59,114 bases of DNA from Candidatus Poribacteria bacterium. GTDB taxonomy: Bacteria > Poribacteria > WGA-4E > WGA-3G. Under the pieces are notes generated by a model. It was not told the origin of the DNA and did not search any database. It was given only the letters and a program-made list of their open reading frames with translations. The translations under genes were made by a program, and so were the position numbers. The DNA is taken from assembly GCA_003635255.1 (NCBI GenBank), contig PYJC01000070.1:1-59114 (forward strand), written 5' to 3'. Of the stretch, positions 9,937 through 17,454 are shown piece by piece. How positions within the stretch are numbered: position 1 is the first letter of the stretch; each line of letters starts with the position of its first letter.

Positions 9937-9953
9937 CGCGCTTGGAAAGCGCG
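9937..9953. promoter_or_regulatory. Perfect 7-bp inverted repeat in the peroxiredoxin leader
   Basis: CGCGCTT-gga-AAGCGCG lies 16-32 bases before the peroxiredoxin ATG, just upstream of its AGGAGG. It could be an operator or an RNA hairpin near the ribosome-binding site. No function can be assigned from sequence alone. Confidence 0.4.
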
Positions 9954-9987
9954 TCGTAATTTATATCATTTGCGGTTTGTGGAAAGA

Positions 9988-10122
9988 TTATTTCTCCTTC
10001 AAGGCTGTCCACGATGTCGCGAGTTTGCCTTGAGGTTCGATTGCTGTGAGAGAGGTTGTGGTGTCGCCGTTAACGCTGACATCATCAATATAATAGCAGT
10101 AGGGCGACACGATCGCCTCGCC
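9988..10122 (-). pseudogene. 3' remnant of a secreted-protein gene with the VEPxGKLAT tail
   Basis: The minus strand holds 44 open codons ending in TAA at 9988. They read ...CYYIDDVSVNGDTTTSLTA, then IEPQGKLATSWTALKEK and stop. Upstream there is an in-frame TAG (10123-10125) inside a REP-like hairpin, and no start or ribosome-binding site. The tail matches the C-termini of the LamG gene (VEPQGKLATQWAKLKTK) and the propeller gene at 7032. YYIDDVSV is typical of the end of carbohydrate-binding jelly-roll domains. I read it as the surviving end of a third family member. Confidence 0.6.
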
Positions 10123-10126
10123 CTAC
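10099..10126. repeat. REP-like hairpin (GTAGGGCGA stem)
   Basis: Perfect 9-bp stem GTAGGGCGA / TCGCCCTAC with a 10-base loop. Each arm begins with GTAG when read 5'-3'. It stands between the LamG stop codon and the gene remnant. There is no T-run, so it is not a classical terminator. Confidence 0.65.
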
Positions 10127-10136
10127 TATTAAGGAT

Positions 10137-10904
10137 TTACTTCGTCTTAAGTTTTGCCCACTGCGTAGCGAGTTTACCTTGGGGTTCAACAGAAAGCGTT
10201 CCAATTTCGAGGCTTTGAACTTCGTCCTCTGTCAATGCAACGTTGTAAATTCGAGATTCCTCAATGTGAGCATTGAGTTCGCCAGGACCGTTAAGTCCAT
10301 TTACGTGCCGTTTTCCCCAGATCGCTTCGGCATCGCCTGCTGGCCAGGTTCTGAGATCGCCCTTTTTGAAACTACCGAGGCTCTTGCCGTTCCGGTAACC
10401 GGTGATCTCGTATTGCTTTTTGACGTCCTTATATGTAATCACCAAGTAAACCATATCGCCGGTCGGTTTTTCGGTGACTGCGTCGGGAAAATCAGCAGTG
10501 CGCCGGAAATGGCTACTCCCGGGCATCCACTGTTTATCAACTCTCTCAGCCCAGACGATCGCACAGAACTGATCAGCAGTTTCTTTATCCAGCGTAAGTG
10601 CTGAACCATTCGTCTTTGCGTAGTCATCCAAACTCACCCAGGTTACTAACGACAACTCCGTGATGTCGGGACCAGTGTAATCAAGGGCATGTGCCCATTT
10701 TCCCGTCTCAACAACCAATTGCCCATCATCAATTTTAGCACCGTGGAGCGTTATATCTTCCCAATTCCCTATCTCGTCTTTTTCGTCATCAAATAACCAC
10801 CAGCCAACCAGATGTTCCTCTTGCGCGTTTTGTGCGAAGACTGCTGGTGTTGATAGACTAAGCACCAACAAGACGGCACAAATATAATAGACTTTTGTTC
10901 GCAT
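10137..10904 (-). CDS. Secreted LamG/concanavalin A-like domain protein
   Basis: A 255-aa protein with a clear signal peptide (MRTKVYYICAVLLVLSL...FAQ). One LamG-type lectin jelly roll follows: LVGWWLFDDEKDEIGNWED, YTGPDITELSLVTWVSLDDY near the middle, and HIEESRIYNVALTEDEVQSL at the end. The last is the standard closing strand of LamG_3 domains. It ends with the tail VEPQGKLATQWAKLKTK shared with two neighbours. ATG 10904 follows AGGAG by 9 bases; the in-frame TTG at 10910 is less likely. A good sigma-70 promoter is at 11009-11038. A role in binding glycans outside the cell is inferred from the fold only. Confidence 0.85.
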   Translation of the reverse strand: MRTKVYYICAVLLVLSLSTPAVFAQNAQEEHLVGWWLFDDEKDEIGNWEDITLHGAKIDDGQLVVETGKWAHALDYTGPDITELSLVTWVSLDDYAKTNGSALTLDKETADQFCAIVWAERVDKQWMPGSSHFRRTADFPDAVTEKPTGDMVYLVITYKDVKKQYEITGYRNGKSLGSFKKGDLRTWPAGDAEAIWGKRHVNGLNGPGELNAHIEESRIYNVALTEDEVQSLEIGTLSVEPQGKLATQWAKLKTK

Positions 10905-11008
10905 TGCCAATTGCTCCTCTTTGATTCGATTTGAAGTTCAGCACGGGTAGTTTATCTTGATGCCAGAGAACAATTCATGTCACTATCCGTGTAGGTAAAT
11001 TCTAAAAT

Positions 11009-11038
11009 ATTATACCATACATTCGGAACGAAAGTCAA
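11009..11038 (-). promoter_or_regulatory. Promoter of the LamG gene
   Basis: On the minus strand TTGACT (11033-11038), an 18-base spacer and TATAAT (11009-11014), about 100 bases before the LamG ATG. The 303-base gap between the LamG gene and the divergent gene at 11208 also holds a heptamer repeat run (gttatcagttatcagttgtt, from 11068) and the promoter at 11127-11155. Confidence 0.7.
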
Positions 11039-11126
11039 ATGTTTTTACAAGCATTTTAGAGGGATAGTTATCAGTTATCAGTTGTTGGTCAAAAGAAACA
11101 AATGAACTTAATAGGTAACCCGCTAC

Positions 11127-11155
11127 TTGCAAATTATCTGTGTATGTGTTACTAT
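11127..11155 (+). promoter_or_regulatory. Promoter of the four-repeat secreted protein gene
   Basis: TTGCAA (11127-11132), a 17-base spacer and TACTAT (11150-11155) lie about 50 bases before ATG 11208, which has an AAAGGA ribosome-binding site. Confidence 0.6.
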
Positions 11156-11207
11156 TAATAGCACGTAACCAAACGCTAAGCAATAAACACGGACAAAGGA
11201 ATAAAAC

Positions 11208-13958
11208 ATGAAACGGTCAACGCTGCTGCTATTACTTGTCATCAGTATTGGGTCTATAAGTGAAATTTTCTGCCAGCACCTTTCCGCCCAAGACGATGTT
11301 GACCCAAGACGGTTGACAGCCGCCATAGAAGGACGGATCGTTTGGGATGGACACGACCTGTCACACGCGAATGTGTCTGTCTATCGAGATGAGAGATTAC
11401 GAGAACTGTACATCAGCGGGATCCCACAACTCGGAGATGGGAGATTTACACTCCGTGTTGAAGCGGGTCAATACTATCTCGCCGCTTATGTGGATGTGGA
11501 CAAGTCAGGCAATTTTGATGCCGGGGATGGCTTTGGTATCTTCGGGATAACCGAGTGGAACGACAAAGCACAAAAGTATCAGATCATCAAAATAGATAAC
11601 AGAGAAAAAATTCGGGGCATAGAGATCCCAATTACGGCGCGAGCCACACGGACTGATGGAAAATTTAACATCGTTCCAGAATCCGAATATCAACCGAGCG
11701 AACTCCAACAGTTTCAAGTTGATCTGCGTACAGCGACATCGGGTTGCAGCGGTACGCTTAGGCTTACTCGGGACGCGGAAAACCCGGAGCCCTTTGCGTC
11801 CAAAGATCGAAAAGCCTTAATTCTCGCCTATACAGATTTATCTTGGAAATATCGTGCGGATATCACCACCGTGGGGGATTCAGGCGCGTGGACACTCAAT
11901 TTGCCACCGGGTAAATACTACCTAATGGCGATTGTTGATAACAACACCACCAATAAACTGGACGCAGGAGATGACTTCGGGTTTTACGGCGTTGAAAATA
12001 TGCGAAGGCGTGGCGAGTTTCCAGAACCTGTACTGATTTCACCAAACAAATTCACGAAAGATCTTGAGATAACAATTACCGCTACCTATCAGCAACGTAA
12101 AAAGACACAACAGGAAAACTCAAGCCTGCTTACAGGCAAAGTATCTCTACCTGAAAACACATCTGCGCGTGTAGAGGTATATGCTGATGCCACTTTAGTC
12201 AGCCCTATCGCGAGCGGTGAAACCGCTGCAGGTGGCACATTTAACATATTGCTCCCGCCCGGTGAATACTATGTCATCGTTAACCTCGATGCTAACAAAG
12301 ATGGCAAATATAGCGAGGGTGACGGTTTAGGCGGATATGGAACAGTAGATATTACGACCCAACCGCCAGCGCCGATTACATTGAAAGCGGGTGAAGAGCG
12401 GAACATTGAACTCCTCATCAGTGCACACTACGATAAGGATGGGCATCTCTACGCCACACCCCCTGGTATCGAAACACATATTGAACAGGGCAGTATCGCC
12501 GGACGCATTACTTGGGATGGATACCCGATCCAACGCGGTATTTTAACCGTCTCGTATACACCGGATTTTAGTGCGCCGATTGCAATGCCGATTTCGGTTA
12601 CGGCAAACGGTAATTACCAAGTCAATGTCTTGCCCGGTATCTACTATGTTATGGCGGTAATGGATGCAAATGATGATGGGAAAACCGGTATAACCGACGG
12701 TGTCGGGATATACGGCACACGTTACCCGGCACGCGGTGAACCGACGGCAGTGAGTGTCTTTTCGGGTCAGACAACGTCTCATATTGATATAGATATCCTC
12801 GCCAGTTACATTGATGAAGAGGGAAATATGGCGGAGATTGATGACGGTGGACGCTGGGAAGTCAAAAAGAGTTTTGGCGAACCCGAAGATGTTTTTAGCA
12901 TTACCCGCAACGGACGTGTGAATGAGGAGTGGAAATATTGGACAAAGGGCATCGGTTTTGTCTGGCAAGCGAAGGGTGTAGGTTGGGAACTCGGAGACAT
13001 GGAAGAATTCACGCCTAAACCCGGCACCGCCGAGAAGATAGAAAAAAGTAGGACAGAAGCATCCAGGGACGGAGACTCCACCGCTATGGAACAGCGGGAT
13101 CCGCTCGGAACTGGACAACTTCCCGACTTTATCTACTTTGCTTATGATAATATCATCTGGGGGATTTCGCCAGATGGTATGAGCGCGCCATTAGGTGCTG
13201 GACACAGTCCGACAGTTGCCAATGATGGCACACTTATCTACCAAGACTCGGAAGGGAACGTTATCATTCGAGACCCCGATATACCAGATGGGCGTTTGCT
13301 GCTTGATGGACGCGAGATGGCAAACGATGTGACAATCTCACCGGATGCGCAATATGTCGCCTATACACGTCCGGAGGTTGGCAACCGGCGTCGGGTTGTT
13401 ATGCGGCACATTCCGAGTGGATCTGAATATATTGTTCCATCGACTGCATTGAAAAGTTTTACCCCTGCTTGGAATAGCGATGGTAGCATGCTTGCGTATG
13501 GCACAGCGGGAACAATCGAAAACCCTGACGATGTCGCTTCAAATGCCGAAAAACAGAGACGAAATATCTACGCATTTGACCAAGTGAGAAAGAGTGTAGA
13601 GCCGATTGTCGTGTCTCCAACAGATGATACACAACCGACTTGGTCGCCTGCGAACCCGAATCAATTGGCATTTACGCGAACGGAAGGCAATCATCAACAG
13701 ATTTGGCTCATCACCTATTCAACTGATGGCGTACCCACAGAACAGCAGTTAACCCAGAAAGGTGGTTCCCACCCTGTCTGGGTACCCCCTGATGGACGCT
13801 GGATTTTGTATGAAAATAACGGTCAACTTTGGAAAATTGACGCGGAAAACCCAAGAAACACGGAGGTACCGCTGAGGCATAACGGTCAGATCGTGTTTGG
13901 ACATGAACCTGCAGTTTTAGATGGTATTGTGCAAACCGATACTCAGCGTAAAAATTAA
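11208..13958 (+). CDS. Large secreted protein: four beta-sandwich/calcium-loop repeats plus TolB-like propeller
   Basis: A 916-aa protein with an N-terminal signal peptide (about residues 1-27). Four repeats of roughly 110-130 aa follow. Each has a GxIxWDG-type opening strand, a GxYYLxAxVD strand, and an acidic loop resembling an EF-hand or dockerin calcium loop ending in a G-F/Y-G turn: DVDKSGNFDAGDGFGIFG, DNNTTNKLDAGDDFGFYG, DANKDGKYSEGDGLGGYG, DANDDGKTGITDGVGIYG. From about residue 630 the chain becomes a TolB-like propeller (TISPDAQYVAYTRPE, PAWNSDGSMLAYG, PTWSPANPNQLAFTR, PVWVPPDGRWILYE). The stop overlaps the next ATG by one base (TAATG), implying coupled translation. The function is unknown; an extracellular structural or binding role is inferred. 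Confidence 0.8.
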   Translation: MKRSTLLLLLVISIGSISEIFCQHLSAQDDVDPRRLTAAIEGRIVWDGHDLSHANVSVYRDERLRELYISGIPQLGDGRFTLRVEAGQYYLAAYVDVDKSGNFDAGDGFGIFGITEWNDKAQKYQIIKIDNREKIRGIEIPITARATRTDGKFNIVPESEYQPSELQQFQVDLRTATSGCSGTLRLTRDAENPEPFASKDRKALILAYTDLSWKYRADITTVGDSGAWTLNLPPGKYYLMAIVDNNTTNKLDAGDDFGFYGVENMRRRGEFPEPVLISPNKFTKDLEITITATYQQRKKTQQENSSLLTGKVSLPENTSARVEVYADATLVSPIASGETAAGGTFNILLPPGEYYVIVNLDANKDGKYSEGDGLGGYGTVDITTQPPAPITLKAGEERNIELLISAHYDKDGHLYATPPGIETHIEQGSIAGRITWDGYPIQRGILTVSYTPDFSAPIAMPISVTANGNYQVNVLPGIYYVMAVMDANDDGKTGITDGVGIYGTRYPARGEPTAVSVFSGQTTSHIDIDILASYIDEEGNMAEIDDGGRWEVKKSFGEPEDVFSITRNGRVNEEWKYWTKGIGFVWQAKGVGWELGDMEEFTPKPGTAEKIEKSRTEASRDGDSTAMEQRDPLGTGQLPDFIYFAYDNIIWGISPDGMSAPLGAGHSPTVANDGTLIYQDSEGNVIIRDPDIPDGRLLLDGREMANDVTISPDAQYVAYTRPEVGNRRRVVMRHIPSGSEYIVPSTALKSFTPAWNSDGSMLAYGTAGTIENPDDVASNAEKQRRNIYAFDQVRKSVEPIVVSPTDDTQPTWSPANPNQLAFTRTEGNHQQIWLITYSTDGVPTEQQLTQKGGSHPVWVPPDGRWILYENNGQLWKIDAENPRNTEVPLRHNGQIVFGHEPAVLDGIVQTDTQRKN

Positions 13959-15271
13959 TGAAAAAGTTTTACATTTCTTTTGCATACACTGTTTTGATAA
14001 TACTCGTTATCGTAGTAAATACTGCCAGTGCGCAATGGCTTTTGATCCCCATGGAGAGCGGGAAGCAAACCAATCATCTGAAGGCTTACGGTTTGACGTA
14101 TTGGGCATTAGAGGTGCCGCGTGAGTATCGATGCTACTGGTGGCTGAACTACCGCGGCGGTGCGTTCGTTCTGCCAGATTCGCAAGATGTGCGAGTCCGC
14201 GCTGCGCTGATGGGTGTGAGTTTTGAAGCGATGAGCGATGCTGAGTATACTGACATCAAAAATTCCGTCCTTGAAGGTAGCAATATGGACGAGATTTTAT
14301 TAGAAAAGGCACCGAAGATCGCCGTATACGCGCCATCAGAGGCATCCGCTTACCGGGACCCGTGGGACGACGCTGTCAAAATCGCTTTAGATTACGCTCA
14401 GATTCCGTACGACGAAATCTGGGATAAAGAGGTCCAAAGCGGTATCCTACAGGCAAAAGGTTATGACTGGCTCCACTTGCACCACGAGGACTTCACCGGT
14501 CAGCACGGTAAGTTCCACGCCTCGTTTTCCACACAAGTCTGGTATCAACAACGGATGCTGATGTTTGAGCAAGCAGCTGAGGAAGCCGGATTTCGCCGTG
14601 TCGCGCAGCACAAAGGGCAAACCGTACAGATGATAGCGGACTATATTGCCAACGGCGGGTTTATCTTCGCGATGTGTTCAGCCCCAGAAACACTGGATAT
14701 TGCGCTGGCGACACGTGGCGGGGTGATCGACATCGTCGCGCCGGAACTCGATGGTACACCGATTGAGGCGAATGCCGAAGCACAGCTTGATTTTCAGCGC
14801 ACCTTGGCATTCGAGAATTTCAGCCTCTATACGAATCCGTACCGATATGAATTTTCGGACATAGATAATCCAAACCCTGACAGAGATGCCCAGAGTGGCG
14901 TTGAAGATTTCAAACTTTTTGAATTCGCTGCAAAGCACGATCCGATTCCGACAATGCTCACGCAAAACCATGTTGCTGTTGTGCCGGGCTATCTTGGTCA
15001 GACGACCTCGTTTAACATGGACAAGATTCGGGGTTCTATCACAATTCTCGGACAGGTAGAAGGCACGAACTACGCGAAATACATTCACGGCAAATTAGGG
15101 AAAGGCACGTTTACGTTTCTCGGTGGACACGATCCAGAGGATTATCGCCACCTTGTCGGCGAAGGTGCCGTCCCGACGAACCTCGATTTGCATAAACATT
15201 CACCTGGCTATAGGCTCATCTTGAACAACATCCTATTTCCAGCGGCTCGTAAGAAACCGCAGAAGACGTGA
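13958..15271 (+). CDS. Secreted protein of the family often annotated 'asparagine synthetase B'
   Basis: A 437-aa protein with a signal peptide (MKKFYISFAYTVLIILVIVVN...SAQ) and the conserved opening WLLIPMESGKQTNHLKAYGL, then WLLNYRGGAF, a flavodoxin-like GATase-fold region (KIAVYAPSEASAY... GYDWLHLHHEDFTGQHGKF) and FTFLGGHDPEDYRH near the end. Homologues in other phyla are, from memory, labelled asparagine synthetase B. However, I see no N-terminal nucleophile cysteine and no synthetase ATP-binding loop, and the protein is exported, so that label is doubtful. Its start overlaps the preceding stop codon, tying it to the four-repeat protein. The true activity is unknown. Confidence 0.7.
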   Translation: MKKFYISFAYTVLIILVIVVNTASAQWLLIPMESGKQTNHLKAYGLTYWALEVPREYRCYWWLNYRGGAFVLPDSQDVRVRAALMGVSFEAMSDAEYTDIKNSVLEGSNMDEILLEKAPKIAVYAPSEASAYRDPWDDAVKIALDYAQIPYDEIWDKEVQSGILQAKGYDWLHLHHEDFTGQHGKFHASFSTQVWYQQRMLMFEQAAEEAGFRRVAQHKGQTVQMIADYIANGGFIFAMCSAPETLDIALATRGGVIDIVAPELDGTPIEANAEAQLDFQRTLAFENFSLYTNPYRYEFSDIDNPNPDRDAQSGVEDFKLFEFAAKHDPIPTMLTQNHVAVVPGYLGQTTSFNMDKIRGSITILGQVEGTNYAKYIHGKLGKGTFTFLGGHDPEDYRHLVGEGAVPTNLDLHKHSPGYRLILNNILFPAARKKPQKT

Positions 15272-15272
15272 A

Positions 15273-15358
15273 AAGAAGTTAACAGTAACCAGTGGCCAGT
15301 TACCAGAAGCTTCTTTACTGGAAACTGGAAACTGGGAACTGGAAACTGGGAACTGATA
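15273..15358 (+). repeat. Heptamer tandem repeat (CTGGAAA/CTGGGAA) just before nadE
   Basis: From about 15317 the unit CTGGRAA is repeated five times in tandem, preceded by degenerate units (agttaacagtaaccagtgg). The run ends 3 bases before the nadE ATG and has no in-frame stop from 15292, so it falsely extends the reading frame by 23 codons. No Shine-Dalgarno other than the repeat's own GGGAA is present. Confidence 0.75.
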
Positions 15359-15360
15359 CC

Positions 15361-17454
15361 ATGAAAGCAGTGCTTGCGACGTGTAACCTGAACCAGTGGA
15401 GTCTCGACTTTGAAGGCAATACGGCGCGTATCATTGAATCCATTGAAATCGCGAAGGCGAGTGGTGCGCGGTATCGGTTGGGACCGGAACTGGAAATCAC
15501 AGGCTACTCTTGTGAAGACCATTTTCTGGAGCTTGACACGCTGCGGCACAGTTGGGAATCGCTTATGTGTATCCTTAAAGGTGGGTATACTGATGGGATT
15601 CTCTGCGATATTGGCATGCCTGTCATGCACAAAAATGTCCGCTATAACTGTCGGGTCTTCGTATTAGATGGCAAGTTGTTGTTAATCCGTCCGAAGATGG
15701 TTCTGGCGAGCGATGGCAATTATCGGGAGCAACGTTGGTTTGTGGCATGGGAGCGGGGTTGGACGACCGAACCGTACACACTGCCACGCGAGATTACCGA
15801 ACTGACTGGACAACGACAGGTCTCTATCGGTATCGCGGCGATAGCGACTGCGGATACGCTCTTGGCAGCTGAGACCTGTGAGGAACTCTTTGTGCCGATG
15901 AGTCCACATATCCATTTCGGCAACGCCGGTGTCGAAATCATCGCCAACGGATCGGGTTCTCACCACGAGTTACGGAAATTAGATACGCGTATCGCGTTGA
16001 TTCGGAACGCAAGTGCTAAAAGCGGTGGGGTCTACCTTTACGCAAACCAACAAGGGTGTGACGGCGGCAGACTCTATTTCGATGGCTGCGCGCTGATCGC
16101 TCAAAACGGCGAGATATTGGCACAAGGTTCTCAGTTTTCACTCAAGGATGTAGAGGTCGTCACGGCTACGGTTAACCTCCACGATGTGCGAACCTATCGA
16201 GGTGCGAAGGCGAGTCGTGCCGTGCAGGCGAGTAAAACGGAACGACTGCCACAGATAGAGGTCGATTTTGAATTCGACCCGGAGCCTTGGGAAAACTCGC
16301 CCCCTGCAAGTCTAAAGATTGATCCGCATTATCACACACCGGAAGAGGAGATAGCCCTCGGTCCGGCTTGTTGGCTCTGGGATTACCTACGCAGATCTGG
16401 GGCGGCGGGGTACTTTATCCCACTCTCTGGCGGGGCAGATAGTGGTGCCGTTGCGACACTCGTCGGTTCAATGTGTCAACTCGTCGCAAAAGCCGTCCGA
16501 GAAAAGGATCCAACGGTTAGCCAAGATGTCCGTCAATGGTTAGTGGAAGGTGAAACGCTTGACGTTCTCTCGGATCCGTGTGTGCTTGCCAACCGTCTGT
16601 TGTATACGTGCTATATCGGTACCGAGAACAGTTCTCGTGATACGCGGAAACGTGCGAAACAACTCGCTGAACAGATTGGGGCATATCACCTAAACATCAA
16701 TATGGATGGACTTGTTAGTGCACTGCAAACACTTTTTACACGCATTACGCAGAAAAAGCCACGATTTAAGGTTGAAGGTGGAACATATAGAGAGAATCAA
16801 GCCCTTCAGAACATACAAGCGCGGTTGCGGATGGTACTCAGTTATTTGTTCGCCCAGACGATGCCGTGGGTGCGAAATCGTGAGGGGACGCTTCTCGTTT
16901 TAGGCACCGGTAATGTTGATGAGGCGCTGCGGGGTTACCTTACAAAATACGATTGCAGTAGCGGCGACATCAATCCGATCGGTGGCATTAGCAAACACGA
17001 TCTACGCCGTTTTTTGAAGTGGGCTGAACATAACCTCGGATATACCGCGCTTGCTGAGATTGTGGAAGCACCACCGACGGCGGAACTCGAACCGATAACC
17101 GAAACTTATACGCAAACCGATGAAGACGATATGGGGATGACCTACGCCGAATTGAGTCGATTCGGGCAGCTCCGAAAAATGGAGCAGTGCGGTCCCGTCA
17201 GTATGTTTGAAAAATTAGTGCAGGAGTGGCACCATTTACCGCCGCGCGAGGTCGCCGAAAAAGTAAAACGTTTCTTCCGATATTATGCGATCAATCGGCA
17301 TAAAATGACGACGCTAACGCCCTCCTACCACGCTGAATCCTATTCGCCGGATGACAATCGGTTTGATCTGCGACAGTTCCTCTATAACACACGCTGGACG
17401 TGGCAGTTTCGCCATATTGATGCCTGTGTCAAAAAATTGGAGGCGCAGGTGTGA
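15361..17454 (+). CDS. nadE: Glutamine-dependent NAD+ synthetase
   Basis: A 697-aa enzyme that makes NAD+ from deamido-NAD+ with glutamine as nitrogen donor. The N-terminal CN-hydrolase (glutaminase) domain has the expected Glu (GPELEITGYSCEDHF), Lys (RPKMVLASDG) and Cys (ETCEELFVP) triad. The C-terminal synthetase domain has the PP-loop SGGADSG near residue 355 and LGTGNVDEALRGY. The length and EDHF motif place it with the long two-domain type. Start ATG 15361 is chosen because homology begins at KAVLATCNL; upstream codons are heptamer repeat. It overlaps the next gene by one base (TGATG). Confidence 0.95.
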   Translation: MKAVLATCNLNQWSLDFEGNTARIIESIEIAKASGARYRLGPELEITGYSCEDHFLELDTLRHSWESLMCILKGGYTDGILCDIGMPVMHKNVRYNCRVFVLDGKLLLIRPKMVLASDGNYREQRWFVAWERGWTTEPYTLPREITELTGQRQVSIGIAAIATADTLLAAETCEELFVPMSPHIHFGNAGVEIIANGSGSHHELRKLDTRIALIRNASAKSGGVYLYANQQGCDGGRLYFDGCALIAQNGEILAQGSQFSLKDVEVVTATVNLHDVRTYRGAKASRAVQASKTERLPQIEVDFEFDPEPWENSPPASLKIDPHYHTPEEEIALGPACWLWDYLRRSGAAGYFIPLSGGADSGAVATLVGSMCQLVAKAVREKDPTVSQDVRQWLVEGETLDVLSDPCVLANRLLYTCYIGTENSSRDTRKRAKQLAEQIGAYHLNINMDGLVSALQTLFTRITQKKPRFKVEGGTYRENQALQNIQARLRMVLSYLFAQTMPWVRNREGTLLVLGTGNVDEALRGYLTKYDCSSGDINPIGGISKHDLRRFLKWAEHNLGYTALAEIVEAPPTAELEPITETYTQTDEDDMGMTYAELSRFGQLRKMEQCGPVSMFEKLVQEWHHLPPREVAEKVKRFFRYYAINRHKMTTLTPSYHAESYSPDDNRFDLRQFLYNTRWTWQFRHIDACVKKLEAQV

